Below are positions 20,042 through 29,770 of a stretch of 29,770 bases of DNA, one piece after another. The notes under the pieces are model-generated. The model did no database searches, had not been told where the DNA came from, and saw nothing but the letters and a program-made list of their open reading frames with translations. Position numbers and translations under genes: made by a program. Source of the stretch: Chara braunii (taxonomy: Eukaryota > Streptophyta > Charophyceae > Charales > Characeae); NCBI GenBank assembly GCA_003427395.1, contig BFEA01000173.1, positions 1,794,273 to 1,824,042 of the forward strand, given 5' to 3'. Position 1 is the first letter of the stretch, and every line of letters begins with the position of its first letter.

Positions 20042-22089
20042 TTACTCCTTTGACAGGATCTCCACTTGGCCGTACCAAGGTCCGTTCTCCTTCTTCGGTG
20101 CGTTCCACGGAATCACCTCCTCATTCTTCGGAACCTTCTCAGGTCGGTGCAGTCGCGTCAATCCGTCCGCATTTCCGTGCCTTTCGTGTTTCCGATGACG
20201 AATGTCAAAATCCATGCTCTGCAGCACTGTTGCCCATCGCCCGATCATGCTGAGTAATCCTTAGATTTCTTCAGGGCTAGCAGAGGCTCATGATCGGTTA
20301 CCCATGTGAACTTCCGCCCGTACAAGTAAGTTTGAAAGTGATTGATTCCCCAAAGAGCCGTGTAGCATTCACCTGTTGGAACGACGTAGTTACACTTGCA
20401 GGCGGGTACCGATTTGGACGCATACTCCACTACGTTCTCAAGTCCGCTTGGCCCCACCTGGGCCAAGATCGCCGAAATTGCCTCTGGCTGCCAGTTAGTA
20501 ATGAGGACAAAAGGTTTTTCGGGATCCGGACTTATAAGGACCGGGGCGGAAATGAGGGCGGCCTTGAGTTCCGAAAACGCTCGATCACACTCTGGCGTCC
20601 AGATCAACGGCTGGTCCTTTCGCAGCAGATTCGTGAGGGGTCCCGCAATCGCCGCGAAGCCCTTGATGAACCTTCGGTAGAACGAGGCCACGCCCAGAAA
20701 GGCGCGAACCTGCGTAATAGTCGTAGGCACCGGCGCATCTTTGACAGCTGCCACCTTCTGCGGCTCCGGCCTAAGTCCCTGGTTTGTTACCACGTATCCT
20801 AGGAAGGAAATGGTGGTAAGAAAAAACTGGCACTTCTCGATCGCCACCTTGAAACCAGCATCTCGTAACGCATGCAATGCCCATTCGATGTGTTGCACGT
20901 GCCCTTCGTAGGAACTCGAATACACCAAAATGTCATCCATGTATACAATCGCGCAGTAGTTAATGATACTCTGTGCCAGACGAGTCTTCCGCACAAAGTT
21001 CTGAAAGACCATGTTCATGGCTCGCTGGAAAGTTGCGGGAGCATTGCAGATGCCCATCGGACACCAAATCCATTGCCAGGTGCCTTCGAATAGCACAAAG
21101 GCCGTCTTCGGACGATCCTCCTCTCAAACAAGAAGGTGATGAAACCCATGCCGAACATCAAACTTACTGAAAAATCGAGCACTCTCAATCGCATCCAACA
21201 ACTCATCAATCTGGGGAAGCGGGTACACATCTTTGATCGTGATATCATTCAGCTTTCGATAATCAATGCATATGCGAATCCCCCCGGCCTTTTTAGGCAC
21301 TATTACTACGGGAAAAGACCATGTTCCTATAGCGGGCTCGATCCATCCATTAGCTTCGAATTCTTTGATCCGCTGAAAAGCGGCCGCTCTTTGAGCTGGT
21401 GAGTACCTATAAGGAACGCAGCTAATGGGTGGATAATCCCCTGTGAGAATGGCATGTTCAATCACGTTAGTTAGGCCGATATCATTATCGCGCACGCTCA
21501 ATACTTCCACGTACTAGCCATTCAAAATATTAATTAGCGACTTTTGGAGTTCGGTGGGGACGTGGTTCGGGAGGGAGATTGTTGGTCGTCCAGGGATCTG
21601 AAGAGATACGTCAACCCAATCAGCCGGTCTTTCCCGTCGCTCATGGACACTAGAAAAAACGGAACTACTGGTGCGAGCAGAGAAGACAGTCGCAATCATC
21701 TGTGACTCAGCAGGGCTGATCATTTCGGTTTCCTTGGCTTCGACATCAGTCTCTAAACCGACCGATATTTTTTTCACGATTAGTCCTGTTAGATCCGCCA
21801 TTTCCTGCATCAGATCGGGTACGTCGCCTACCGGCGCTTCGGCTTCTTGTTTAATCAAAGCGATGGTCGCTCCTATTGTTAGAAAAGATCTTGGTGGCAA
21901 AACAGAAACGTCCACATATTGTTCGGTCTGTTGGTAGCGTGCTCGTAAGGAAAGCGCTCCCTCGTACAAGGTGCGAGGGGGTTCCAAATCATCTGCTAGG
22001 TCAGATACTTGCAGGATGGGTTCCCCGAGGAGGGTAGAAGGACTGATCCGGGTTTTCAGAGGCACGAGCGTGCCGTCTTCCGAATCCAC
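20042..22089 (-). pseudogene. Reverse transcriptase and RNase H of E2, degraded
   Basis: RT motifs appear in order: VVIVPKKAGGIRICIDYRKLN, YPLPQIDELLDAI, ARFFSKFDVRHGFHHL, CNAPATFQRAMN, YMDD (20943-20932), FLGYVV and FLGVASFYRRFIKGF. The connection and RNase H follow, with ECYTALWGI, TDHEPLLAL and RHGNADGLTRLHR. In RNase H the usual Asp of the LITD motif is Asn (AAC, 20494-20496), which alone should abolish activity; E1 keeps Asp. Breaks are TAG after ILNG (21514), a CGA to TGA change after FHHLLV (21124) and a one-base deletion near 20250 before MIGRW. The frame then ends with TAA at 20042. It is distinct from the integrase frame, and the spacer length differs between copies. Confidence 0.87.
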
Positions 22090-22144
22090 GTGGAAGCTTC
22101 GGGCGGTTCCGGGGCAAACTCGAAATTCTTCGGGGATTTCGTGC

Positions 22145-24286
22145 TCAAACAGTTATGACCAGGTGCTTCCATTCATCCTCACTAGACATTTCTTCTTCGC
22201 ACACCTGCTCCCCGATTCCGCTACTGATGTCCGAGGAAGAAGGTTCCTCAGGATCGAGGCCTTGAATCATCCCTACTTGGGCAGAGTTAGGAGTTCGTTT
22301 TACCGTCCGGGAGGAAATCCGCAAAGGGACAGTCTGAGGCTTTCCCTCAGTTTGCGCGAGCACTAGTTGTTTGGAGTCGAAATGCAGACGAGCACCTACC
22401 GCCATCGCCCAAGGTAATCCTAACAACACAGAATAGGAGCGCACATCTATTACTAGTGCGTGAACAAGGACGTGTACTCATCCGACCTTCGCAACCACAT
22501 TCTCAAGAATACCCACGATGTTATTCGCTTCCTCGTCGGCAGAGACATAGTTGTCTTTGCTAGATTGACAAAGAATGGATCCGAGTCGTCCTGTCTTTCT
22601 TACTGTGTCTAAATATATGGCCACTGCGGAAGACCCAGTATCGATAAGGGCGTTAAACAGTTTGCCCCAAACTTCACAATCGCACTCAGCGCTTTTCCAC
22701 AACACTGGTCGAGCTCGTATGAAGTGATCCTTCTCTGCCAACGAAATTGCAGCTACTCGTGCTGCTTCGGATTCACCTGTTTCAGGTTTCGATGGTGCAA
22801 CCTCCTGGCCTCCTTCCTTCTCCTTCAACATTCGCTGTACTCTCTGGTATGTGAAGCGCTTTTGATTTTTCTGGCAATGTTGCAGGAGTTTATCATTTGC
22901 AGCTTCGGAGATGGTGAGCAAATGTCCCACCGGGATCGGAACACCGATATCCAGCTGCTTAAGTGTTCGTAATACATCAATTTCTCCCGTCTGAAACTGT
23001 GGACCGGGATTGGATTCACGATCGACCCATTCAAGATCATCGTGGGATGATCGGATCGCTCTGACCATGCCGGCGAGATGAAGATACTCGAGTGGATCGA
23101 CCACATCAGCAGCGTCGGAGGAGGAAGAAGCTCCCGAGGTTAAAGCAACAGCCATTGAGGGGGAGGGTTGCTCATATGCAACAAGTTCCCCTCCTTGGGT
23201 CGTGTCCATCAGTGCGGCCACTCGTCCTTGGTTCAGAGCTACATGGGCCGCGGCTGGTGGGGGTTGATTACGTTTCGGCTGCGGACAGTCCCGAGCAAAA
23301 TGTGTGGGCTGTTTGCAGTTAAAACACTCGACCTTTCTTGCTGGATTAGCTGGGTGAGGGAACTGTGGGGCGTACCCGGGTGTAGGCGGGGCAGGGAAGA
23401 GGGAAAATGACGCAGGGGCAGGTCGAGCAGGGGCCGGGTTGGGCTTAATTAACCGGCTCTTTATCTGTTCCATCCGCTCCATGTGAGCTGCCTGCATTTG
23501 AACCAGGTTGCTCATCCATTCCGATTGCTTGGTGGTGGTTGTATGGATCATTTGTGCAAGATGTAAGTTTGTTACGGCCTGAGAGGGAGAGTCGTTGGGG
23601 ATTCTGCTTTTAATTGCCGCTATCTGTGGATTCGTTAGGGGCAAGGACGACGAAGCTAACGGGATATCAGAGGCGGTCCCATCGGGGAGGTCATGGGGAT
23701 AAAACCGTTCTACCGCACTTAACCACAATCGTCTTTTAGCCGCTACATCCTGTATCGTATCTGTGATGTCTTCGTCTCCCTGACTGATATATTTCTTTGT
23801 ATCGGCCAGGTCTAAGTCGAGGGCTTTAGTGATAATAGCCGACAGCTGGTGAGTTTTCGGGGGAACCTTTTTCTGTAACTTCCCTTTCAACGTCGGACTT
23901 CGTAGATGATCGATGAACAGATCCGGAGCGGATTTCTCATCTCGCCCATATTTATCCAACGTGGTCTGAAATCGATCCACGAAATCAGGCAATAATTCCC
24001 CTGGTCCTTGTGGACGAGTTTTGAGTACGTACCAGGCGGCATCTTCACTGACCGTATCAAATCGGGCCAAAAACGCTTGTTTGAAAGTATTCCAATCTAC
24101 CCACGTGTGCTTTCTGAACCAGTCATGCGCCGTATTACAAAGTAGCAAGGTAAGAATGCGGGGACGATCACCCGCTCTGTATCCTTGAGCTTCGACGGTT
24201 TCCGCCCAAGCTTCGGGGTGGGTATGGTTAGGGAAGAGGGGGAAGGGGGCAGGGATGCTAACCACCACCCTGTTACCGTCTGCCAT
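22145..24286 (-). pseudogene. gag and aspartic protease of E2, nearly intact
   Basis: The first shared ATG is 24286-24284 (MADGNRVVV); upstream the frame has TAA TAA. Gag capsid features include HDWFRKHTWVDW and FLARFDTVSEDAAWYVLK, then a Pro-rich linker. A CCHC zinc knuckle (CFNCKQPTHFARDC) lies at about residues 321-334 and binds RNA. The protease active site DTGSS is near residue 549 (codon at 22642), followed by LLGLPWAM after the stop. A CGA to TGA change at 22478 interrupts the protease. A one-base insertion near 22155 then shifts the frame into the RT segment. Without these lesions, gag, protease, RT and RNase H would be one continuous frame, with no gag/pol frameshift. Confidence 0.88.
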
Positions 24287-24397
24287 TGGCATACCGGGTA
24301 CAACCGCACCAGATCGAGACCTGGTCACTGGGCGGTCTCTTCGAGCTGGTTGAGGGCTTCTTCTACCTCTCACCAGTTCGACTTATTATCACCAGAA

Positions 24398-24411
24398 CCG
24401 ACACGTGTCGG
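24398..24411. repeat. 14-bp perfect palindrome beside the primer-binding site (E2)
   Basis: CCGACACGTGTCGG is identical in sequence and place to the E1 copy and overlaps the primer-binding site by two bases. The flanks differ between copies, so its conservation stands out. Confidence 0.87.
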
Positions 24412-24422
24412 CTCTGATACCA
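24410..24422 (-). other. Primer-binding site of E2, initiator tRNA-Met type
   Basis: The minus strand reads TGGTATCAGAGCC directly next to the 5' LTR end. TGGTATCAGAGC is the standard site complementary to the 3' end of initiator tRNA-Met in plant Ty3 and Ty1 elements. This fixes the element orientation and the inner LTR border. Confidence 0.93.
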
Positions 24423-27145
24423 ACCTCTTGCCATGCGCTGTCTTCCATTCGGAGTGCTAGTGGTGCGGAAAAGGGGCCTAGAAAAACAGCAAAACGGGGT
24501 GTGCCAAGGATTTTTGGAAATTGAGTGTGGGGACACATACGAAACTGAAATCCCCCGTGTTGGTCCGATGAAGTACGTCGACCGTTTTTCTCACATCGCA
24601 AAATGCGCGCGAGGGTTCGGCACGAAAGGGGAGAGAGATACAAATTCAATCCAAAAAGTATTGTCGGATTTCCCACCGTGCTACGGCCCTTCGTTTAGAG
24701 CGAAAAGGTTTCAGCACGCTTCGCGTGTCTCGTCTTCGTATTAAGTCCCGACGTCGTTCACCAGTCAGTTCGGAGTCTGACGTGGAGGGCCTCAGTCATG
24801 TGGCTTTTTCCCTGTGTTCGTCTTCACTCCGTACGCGGTAGTGGAAACCCTTGGATTCGTAGCGCTCAAAGCGATGGCACTCGATGCATAGAGTGCGAGG
24901 CCAGTGGTGTTCTACTGCCGTCCACGGGATGACGATCGACTCGTTAAATGGCAACAGTATCGAGTAAGGTGGAAAGTGTGTATCGATAATGACAAACCCA
25001 GCCTCTACGAACCCTGAACAACGATTTTTCGGAGGGAAGTAATAACGCCCGCCGATCCGTGCGACAGCTTCTCGTATGTCCCACTCGCATACACGTGTCC
25101 TTCCCTCGTCGTAAGGAAAAGGTCGTGTTGATACGGGAGATACGGGGAGGTTGACGCCCGATCGAAGGGCGTTCATCAGTCCACATGCCAATCAATTGCA
25201 AAAATCCGGAGACGTCATGAAGGAGAAACACTCGCACAATCACCAATCAATTCTTTTCGACACGAGAGAGAGAGAAAACATTCATCAGCTTGATCATGCA
25301 TGTAACTGAGGGACCAACCCGCGACTCAGGTTTAGTAAGCCACCGCGGCGTTGATCCCAGGCGCCTTGTTTCTCGAGGCTGCCCTGTAGATCGGCTGCAG
25401 ATGTTGTGCAGCATAAGGCAGATGGCATGCGTAGTGCATTTAGAACTACAGATCTAAACACTCTTGCATTCTCGAACAAAATCCCGTCGAGTGCGGCGTC
25501 GAATCAATACTAAAAGGCAAGCATCTCCATACATACATTCAATGTGGGAGGTGCGAAAATGACAGGGGTGCAAAGGTCAGAAATCAACCGAGGGAATTGT
25601 ACACATGCATCCACCGTTTAGAAGACAAGGGGATCAATTCCTCGACATCCGCGGATGACCCACGAAACTAATGGAAGAGTTTTGGAAGAAGTTCTTTCAC
25701 AAAGGAGAGCACGCAAATTCACTCTCATTCATGAGAGGGACAAGCATTGAGACACATCGTCATTCAAAGATAGAAGAGAGAGAGAGAGAGACNAGGGAGG
25801 AAGATCGAGATAGGAAATTACAAGAACCGAAAAGAGGAAGTTCGGTGCTGCCGCCGTACACTCACGCCAGAGATAAAGATCTGCAACAACGAAGGCGCAT
25901 TTGCCGTGAATTCCAATATGGCCCCGGGCCAACCATCTACTCAACTCTAATCATCGATCCTCATGCCTGCACCGACGATCCCGACCGTCGCGTGCTAACT
26001 CCCACCACTGCGATCGTCACCCTCTCGACGTAAACTGGACGCAGTTCGCCCAGATCCCACAGTCCGTCGTGGCGATCAAGCACTCAACCGGCCAGCCTAT
26101 CGTCAGCCCGACAGGACTTTCCGACTCGCACCGAACACTCTGCCTAGCCACTGCTTCCCGGAAGCTGGCTTGGGATTCGAGAACGTAAGAGAGATTTGCG
26201 AGCGCACTTGCGAAATTTATAGTGGCGAGAAGGGGGGCGAGAGAGAGAGAAGGCAGGGGGGAAATCAAAGTGATAGAAAAGAAGCAAGAGGAGAAGACTT
26301 GGCGAGGAGCGCGCTATGGAAGCCATGTTCATCCTTTCGAGCCCAATGGTCGATCAATCAGATTTGTTGCGTAGCAGGAAGTTCCTCATACTCAACGCGT
26401 CTGATTGGTGAGCCGGGGTGATCGGAGGATTAACTGGGCTTCGTGAGCCAAGGTCGATGAGCGGGAAGAGACGAGGCGCGAAAAGCAGCGCGAGACAGGT
26501 CCAAGATTCAGATGATCAAGAAAGGGAAATGGACGCGCAATCGATCAGAGCGGGGGAGAGGGAGGGAAAACAGTTGCGAGAAGGGAGGATGAGAAGGAGG
26601 GGGAGGAGGAAAGAGCACGGGAGAGAACGATGCGAGAAACAGAGCGGGGGGGGGGGGGGGGCAGGAGGGAAGAAAGCTTCGTATGTGTGGCGCCGTTAAC
26701 AAAATGAAAAAGACAAAGGCACTGAAACAGTTACAGCTTGCCTACGTCCTAAACGAATTCAAAATTAAAATCACCATATCCGCGCGCGAAAAGGACAACG
26801 CGAGAAAAGAAAGTCATACGCCTATTCATATCCTCACAAAATTCCGAGAGTTTTCCCCAACGCGACCAAGAACATTCACACACAAAAAGGATACGTCGAA
26901 GTTCCGCTTATCCCGGAATTTCCAACTGTCGGGCCCAATTCCCAGTGCGCTCACTAAGGCACGCATAAATTCGTATGCATTTCCCGAATTGCAAAAGAAA
27001 AAGCAGAACCGAAGATGGGGGCCCAAAACGCAGCGCCCGAAATCAACAAATCAAACGGGGTGTTTGTAGGGTCACGATGATACAAGAAAGATTCAAACCA
27101 AAAGGGTACGAAAGATAACACGGGTTTCGGAAGTAGTTCGTCACA
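24423..27145 (-). repeat. 5' LTR of E2
   Basis: It pairs with 13131-15879. On the minus strand it starts TGTGACGAAC at 27145 and ends GAGGTT at the primer-binding site. It lacks the final CACGTCACA-like bases seen at the outer end of the 3' LTR. A 16-G run lies at 26646-26661. From the TATA position, U3 is about 0.9 kb and R-U5 about 1.75 kb, which is long. Confidence 0.92.
26214..26408 (-). promoter_or_regulatory. Core promoter of E2 in the 5' LTR: TATA and CCAAT motifs
   Basis: TATAAATT lies at 26221-26214 on the minus strand. Upstream are CAATCAG on the plus strand (26355-26361) and CCAATCAG on the minus strand (26408-26401). The order and spacing match the E1 LTR (470-660). A pyrimidine-rich CTCTCTTACG about 30 bases downstream is a plausible initiation region. 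Confidence 0.6.
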
Positions 27146-27397
27146 TATAGGTCGAAGGGCTATCCATTGCTGACTTACCTGGAGCACTCTGATTCGAAAA
27201 AAATCGTGTTTTGGGTATATTGTCGTTTTGTTCGCAGCGGTCCTCTGGAGGATGTTTCCCTTCCCTATTTGAAAACGGCTCACTACTACTGATCCATCAG
27301 AATGTATGTAGACTACATTGTCCACTTCCCCTTGCCGTTCTAGACTTGCCACCGAATCAGATTTTGCAAGGTGGGACCCTTGCGTAAGGTTCTCCAC
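27146..27397 (-). other. Open reading frame on the right flank, cut by the E2 insertion
   Basis: The minus strand is open from 27397 up to the LTR border, with about 83 codons outside the element (EVDNVVYIHSDGSVVV, RVLQVSQQWIALRP). I do not recognise it. It lies on the same strand as the LINE fragment on the other side of E2, so it may be an upstream part of that LINE or another repeat. Chance openness is also possible at this length. Confidence 0.25.
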
Positions 27398-27413
27398 CAG
27401 TATAAGGGGACGG

Positions 27414-27460
27414 TATTTCCACGTTCTAGCGGAAGATTCATTCGATTTTGCTCATCCTAT
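27414..27460 (+). repeat. 47-bp direct repeat, copy 1
   Basis: It matches 29610-29656 with 6 mismatches over 47 bases, including the identical core TCGATTTTGCTCATCCTAT. Both copies lead, directly or after about 80 extra bases, into GAAAACTCTCTCT and a CT microsatellite. Confidence 0.85.
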
Positions 27461-27470
27461 CGGTGAAAAA

Positions 27471-27536
27471 CTCTCTCTCTCTTTCTCTCTCTCTATCTAT
27501 CTATCTATCTATCTATCTATATATATATATATATAT
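27471..27536. repeat. Compound microsatellite (CT)n (ATCT)n (AT)n
   Basis: Three adjoining simple repeats: CT at 27471-27493, the ATCT tetramer at about 27494-27520 and AT up to 27536. A pyrimidine-rich stretch follows to about 27660. Confidence 0.97.
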
Positions 27537-29609
27537 CACCCGCTCCCTCCCTCTCCCCCTTTCCCCCCTCCCCCTCGTACATATACATGTATGTAATTGC
27601 CCCACCCACCACCCCCAACCCCCTCCTCCCTCTCTGCTCCTGCATCTTCTTCCTTCTTCTAAACGCCCCCAACCCTTCTTCATAAGTAAAGTTATAAACA
27701 TCTCTTTCGGAACGTTAACCAAGGGGTATCTTCCCCTGATGAGCCAATTTAACGNGCGTTGGCNAAAAAGCTTTTGGGAGNGGTCCGTTAACCCCCTTCT
27801 TATGGTTGCGTCGACACTTTGGGGTCGCTAGGCTGAAATGGGATTTCCTTCATTACTNTCCNTTNCACTACCCCACCCCNTCCCCCCTCTCCCTGTCTCT
27901 CCTCCCTCTTTCGCCATCCTATGAAGTGGAAGANCTTATCCTTATGTANGGATGNTACTTANCCATACTGTTGTATTATCGTTTGCGTTATCATGTGCGT
28001 TTCGCTGTGTTGTATTGCTAGGAGTTGCTGNCCTCTTCTCACTTGCAGTAGGAACGACGGATCAGCGGTTTCAAGTTTGCTATCTATATGGATCATAGTG
28101 CTTTTTGCCTCGGAATGGTNANTGTTTTCGCATTGTTTCTGGCGANACTTGCGTTNTTGAGCTTCCTCGACGCTTTGCATCAGCGGAACTCATTCCATTT
28201 CGTANCTTGTGCTTCTAACTCATCTGCCCTCGTACGATTNCCTAGATGCCCCGCCAAGCTTTGAANCACCATGNGTAGCCTCTACCGATCGGCTTCTACG
28301 TTCCTTACAGTTTTTTGCNTTTTNNTGTTGGGCANACTTTGCTCCATGATGGCTCGNTNGATTTCGTTTTCATTGCCTTCGGCTTCCCCCCAATGCTTTC
28401 CACNCGATCGTTCCTACCCTGGTGACGACTTCCACCCCACTCCCGCATTGCAAGTGGTTGCTATTTTTGCCATTTTTTCCATATNTCTCGCCTTTGTGCT
28501 CCTCTTGATCATCCTNTCCTTCATCTGTGCCGATCGNGTCCACATCAACGNTTTNTATCCNGCGTANTTTCCCCTGCTTCTTCTCTGATCATCNTATTGC
28601 GGGTATGGCGGGATCCATGTTGTAGTCATTAGANTNGTATGCCGNCTCTCCATCCTTCGGACAATCCTGTCTTTTCGGCACGAGTTCCTTGACCNCTTAT
28701 NCTTCGGAGTTTCTCTTTTTTTTTTCGGCTTGGCGTCTGAAATGGAAACAGAGAGTGCTATTTGTCCCGNAGTGGTGATGTGGCATTTTGTTTTGATAGT
28801 TGAGTTTGTAATTTAGCGGGAATTTTTAGCCTTCGGGAGTATAACGGGTGNNATCCTGNTGGAGATAGCCTCATCGTTCGACAATATTGTGTTGATTTCT
28901 CTTAATAATGCAGTTTTAGTTGTAGATCTTCTCAGGGAGACTTGTGTTTACGCAGANTTATAAATTGGAAACCTAGTCGTCATCTTCTCGGTGCTGACTC
29001 ATCTGTGTAGTGGAAAATGTTTTTTATTGCCCTTTCACTCAGTTCTGCTTTCAGTTTGATTCTTGTTTGGATCCTTCACGGTGTTTCATCCATATGAAAG
29101 TTGCGATCCTCTACAAGTGACTCGTAATTTTTTCCAAGCCTCGTATTTCCTGGCTTCTTCTCAAAGTCTTGATTGAAGCTTTGCCACATGTTTGACCTTT
29201 GCTTTGCATCGTATTCGTCTTAAATTATATTTCGCTCTCTCTGCTACTTCCTCCCATTTCGCCCTCTCACCCTTTGCCCTCCTTCCCATCCCCCTCACTT
29301 TCCCCTTTACCGCCTTCGTCCTTTACCCTCATCCCTTATCCTTAAGAGTGTCTTCTCTCTGCTTGCATTCCACAGCAACACTGGTTACAAGGAGTCGATG
29401 GGGTCGTGCATACTATGGTCGGGGTGTGAATCGCATGGATCCTAGTAGTGCTTCGCTCGAAACCATAGTGTCCAAATCTTCAGTATATTTGATGTTGTAC
29501 TTATTCGTATCACGGCTTGCTGCACTGAGAAGTGCGGTGAACTCATCTCAACGATCACACACACGCGTACGCAAAAAAAGAAAAAAAGCAGCGGCAGTGT
29601 GGCAGTGTA
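27537..29609. other. Flanking DNA without a recognisable gene
   Basis: The first 130 bases are C/T-rich. From 27755 to 28960 dozens of single Ns mark poor consensus. On the minus strand around 28420-27960 there are stretches of charged, Glu/Lys/Gln-rich coding-like sequence (QSLAGHLGNRTRADELEAQ, EEAQ.RK.RQKQCEN) split by stops and frame changes. They could be remnants of a coiled-coil protein such as another element's gag, but this is weak. Plus-strand frames are low-complexity. I see no RNA gene or promoter. Confidence 0.4.
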
Positions 29610-29656
29610 TATTTCCATCTTCTAGTAGGAGATTCACTCGATTTTGCTCATCCTAT
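29610..29656 (+). repeat. 47-bp direct repeat, copy 2
   Basis: Partner of 27414-27460, in the same orientation and about 2.2 kb away. Here about 80 bases (29657-29732) lie between the repeat and the CT tract. Confidence 0.85.
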
Positions 29657-29737
29657 GGATGGAAGTAGCATGAGGCCAGCCGTGGCATTGGACACTTACC
29701 TGTTGGCCGTTGCGTTGCTTGTCCTACAAATGGAAAA

Positions 29738-29770
<33 letters not shown>
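29738..29770. repeat. (CT)n(CA)n microsatellite at the right edge
   Basis: CT repeats at 29738-29758 pass into CA repeats that run to the window end. Confidence 0.97.

Larger units (their letters stand above)
13131..27145 (-). mobile_element. Ty3/gypsy-type LTR retrotransposon copy 2 (E2), full length
   Basis: The element is about 14 kb with paired LTRs of about 2.7 kb and an internal region of 8.5 kb. The terminal bases are TGTGACG...CGTCACA in inverted orientation. Gene order on the minus strand is gag, protease, RT, RNase H, then PHD-integrase, ORF-A, ORF-B and ORF-C. I count about five nonsense codons and two one-base frameshifts in the core genes, so it cannot be autonomous now. I saw no matching 5-bp target duplication in the flanks (TGGTA on the left, TATAG on the right). 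Confidence 0.93.

Noticed and set aside
19998-20045. Short intron between RNase H and integrase (GTAAGT at 20045-20040, CAG at 20000-19998)
   Set aside because: The GTAAGT motif is shared with E1 (5248-5243), but the acceptor is not, and the implied intron of about 48 bases is very short. It remains only a weak possibility.
22724-23410. Plus-strand frames inside gag-protease
   Set aside because: These are antisense shadows of the conserved gag-protease coding strand and are not preserved in E1.
24287-24373. Gag start at 24373
   Set aside because: The codon there is GTG. In a eukaryote the shared ATG at 24286 (9458 in E1) is the better start, and TAA codons lie just upstream.
13126-27150. 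Target-site duplication of E2
   Set aside because: The five bases next to the termini (TGGTA and TATAG) do not match, and shifting the border by one or two bases does not help.
29192-29668. Plus-strand open frame of 158 codons near the right end
   Set aside because: Its composition follows pyrimidine-rich DNA, no domain is recognisable, and it crosses the direct repeat.

Overview
The window is repeat-rich eukaryotic DNA with no intact host gene that I can recognise. It holds two large Ty3/gypsy-type LTR retrotransposons in the same (minus) orientation, a non-LTR (LINE) fragment between them, and low-complexity flanking DNA. The primer-binding site of copy 2 matches the 3' end of initiator tRNA-Met, the usual primer of plant LTR elements, and the LINE carries a plant-style zf-RVT zinc domain. 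A green-lineage host with a bloated genome (perhaps a charophyte alga) is plausible, but this is inference. Runs of N and scattered single Ns show a draft assembly.

Layout: copy 1 (E1) runs from beyond the left edge to 12361. It has a partial 3' LTR (1-1378), degraded internal genes (1788-9458), a primer-binding site (9582-9594) and a 5' LTR (9595-12361) broken by a 575-base gap. A LINE 3' fragment lies at 12362-13130. Copy 2 (E2) spans 13131-27145: 3' LTR 13131-15879, internal region 15880-24422, 5' LTR 24423-27145. The right flank (27146-29770) holds a truncated minus-strand reading frame, microsatellites, a 47-bp direct repeat and no clear gene.

Read on the minus strand, both copies have the same gene order: gag-protease-RT-RNase H in what was once one frame; a separate ORF with its own conserved ATG that encodes a PHD-like C4HC3 finger followed by integrase; then three accessory ORFs (A, B, C) of unknown family before the 3' LTR. 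In E2, integrase/A and A/B are each joined by a 4-base ATGA stop-start overlap. The A/B overlap is also present in E1. Differences between copies in B and C are often synonymous or conservative, so these proteins were probably under selection while the family was active.

Both copies are dead: nonsense codons (many CGA to TGA or CAG to TAG), small frameshifts and a 51-bp RT deletion in E1. Both also carry Lys where integrase should have its catalytic Glu. The best candidates for something undescribed are the PHD-integrase ORF, the coupled accessory module, and the unusual ends: no polypurine tract, a 16-bp palindrome at the 3' LTR junction, and a 14-bp palindrome beside the primer-binding site.
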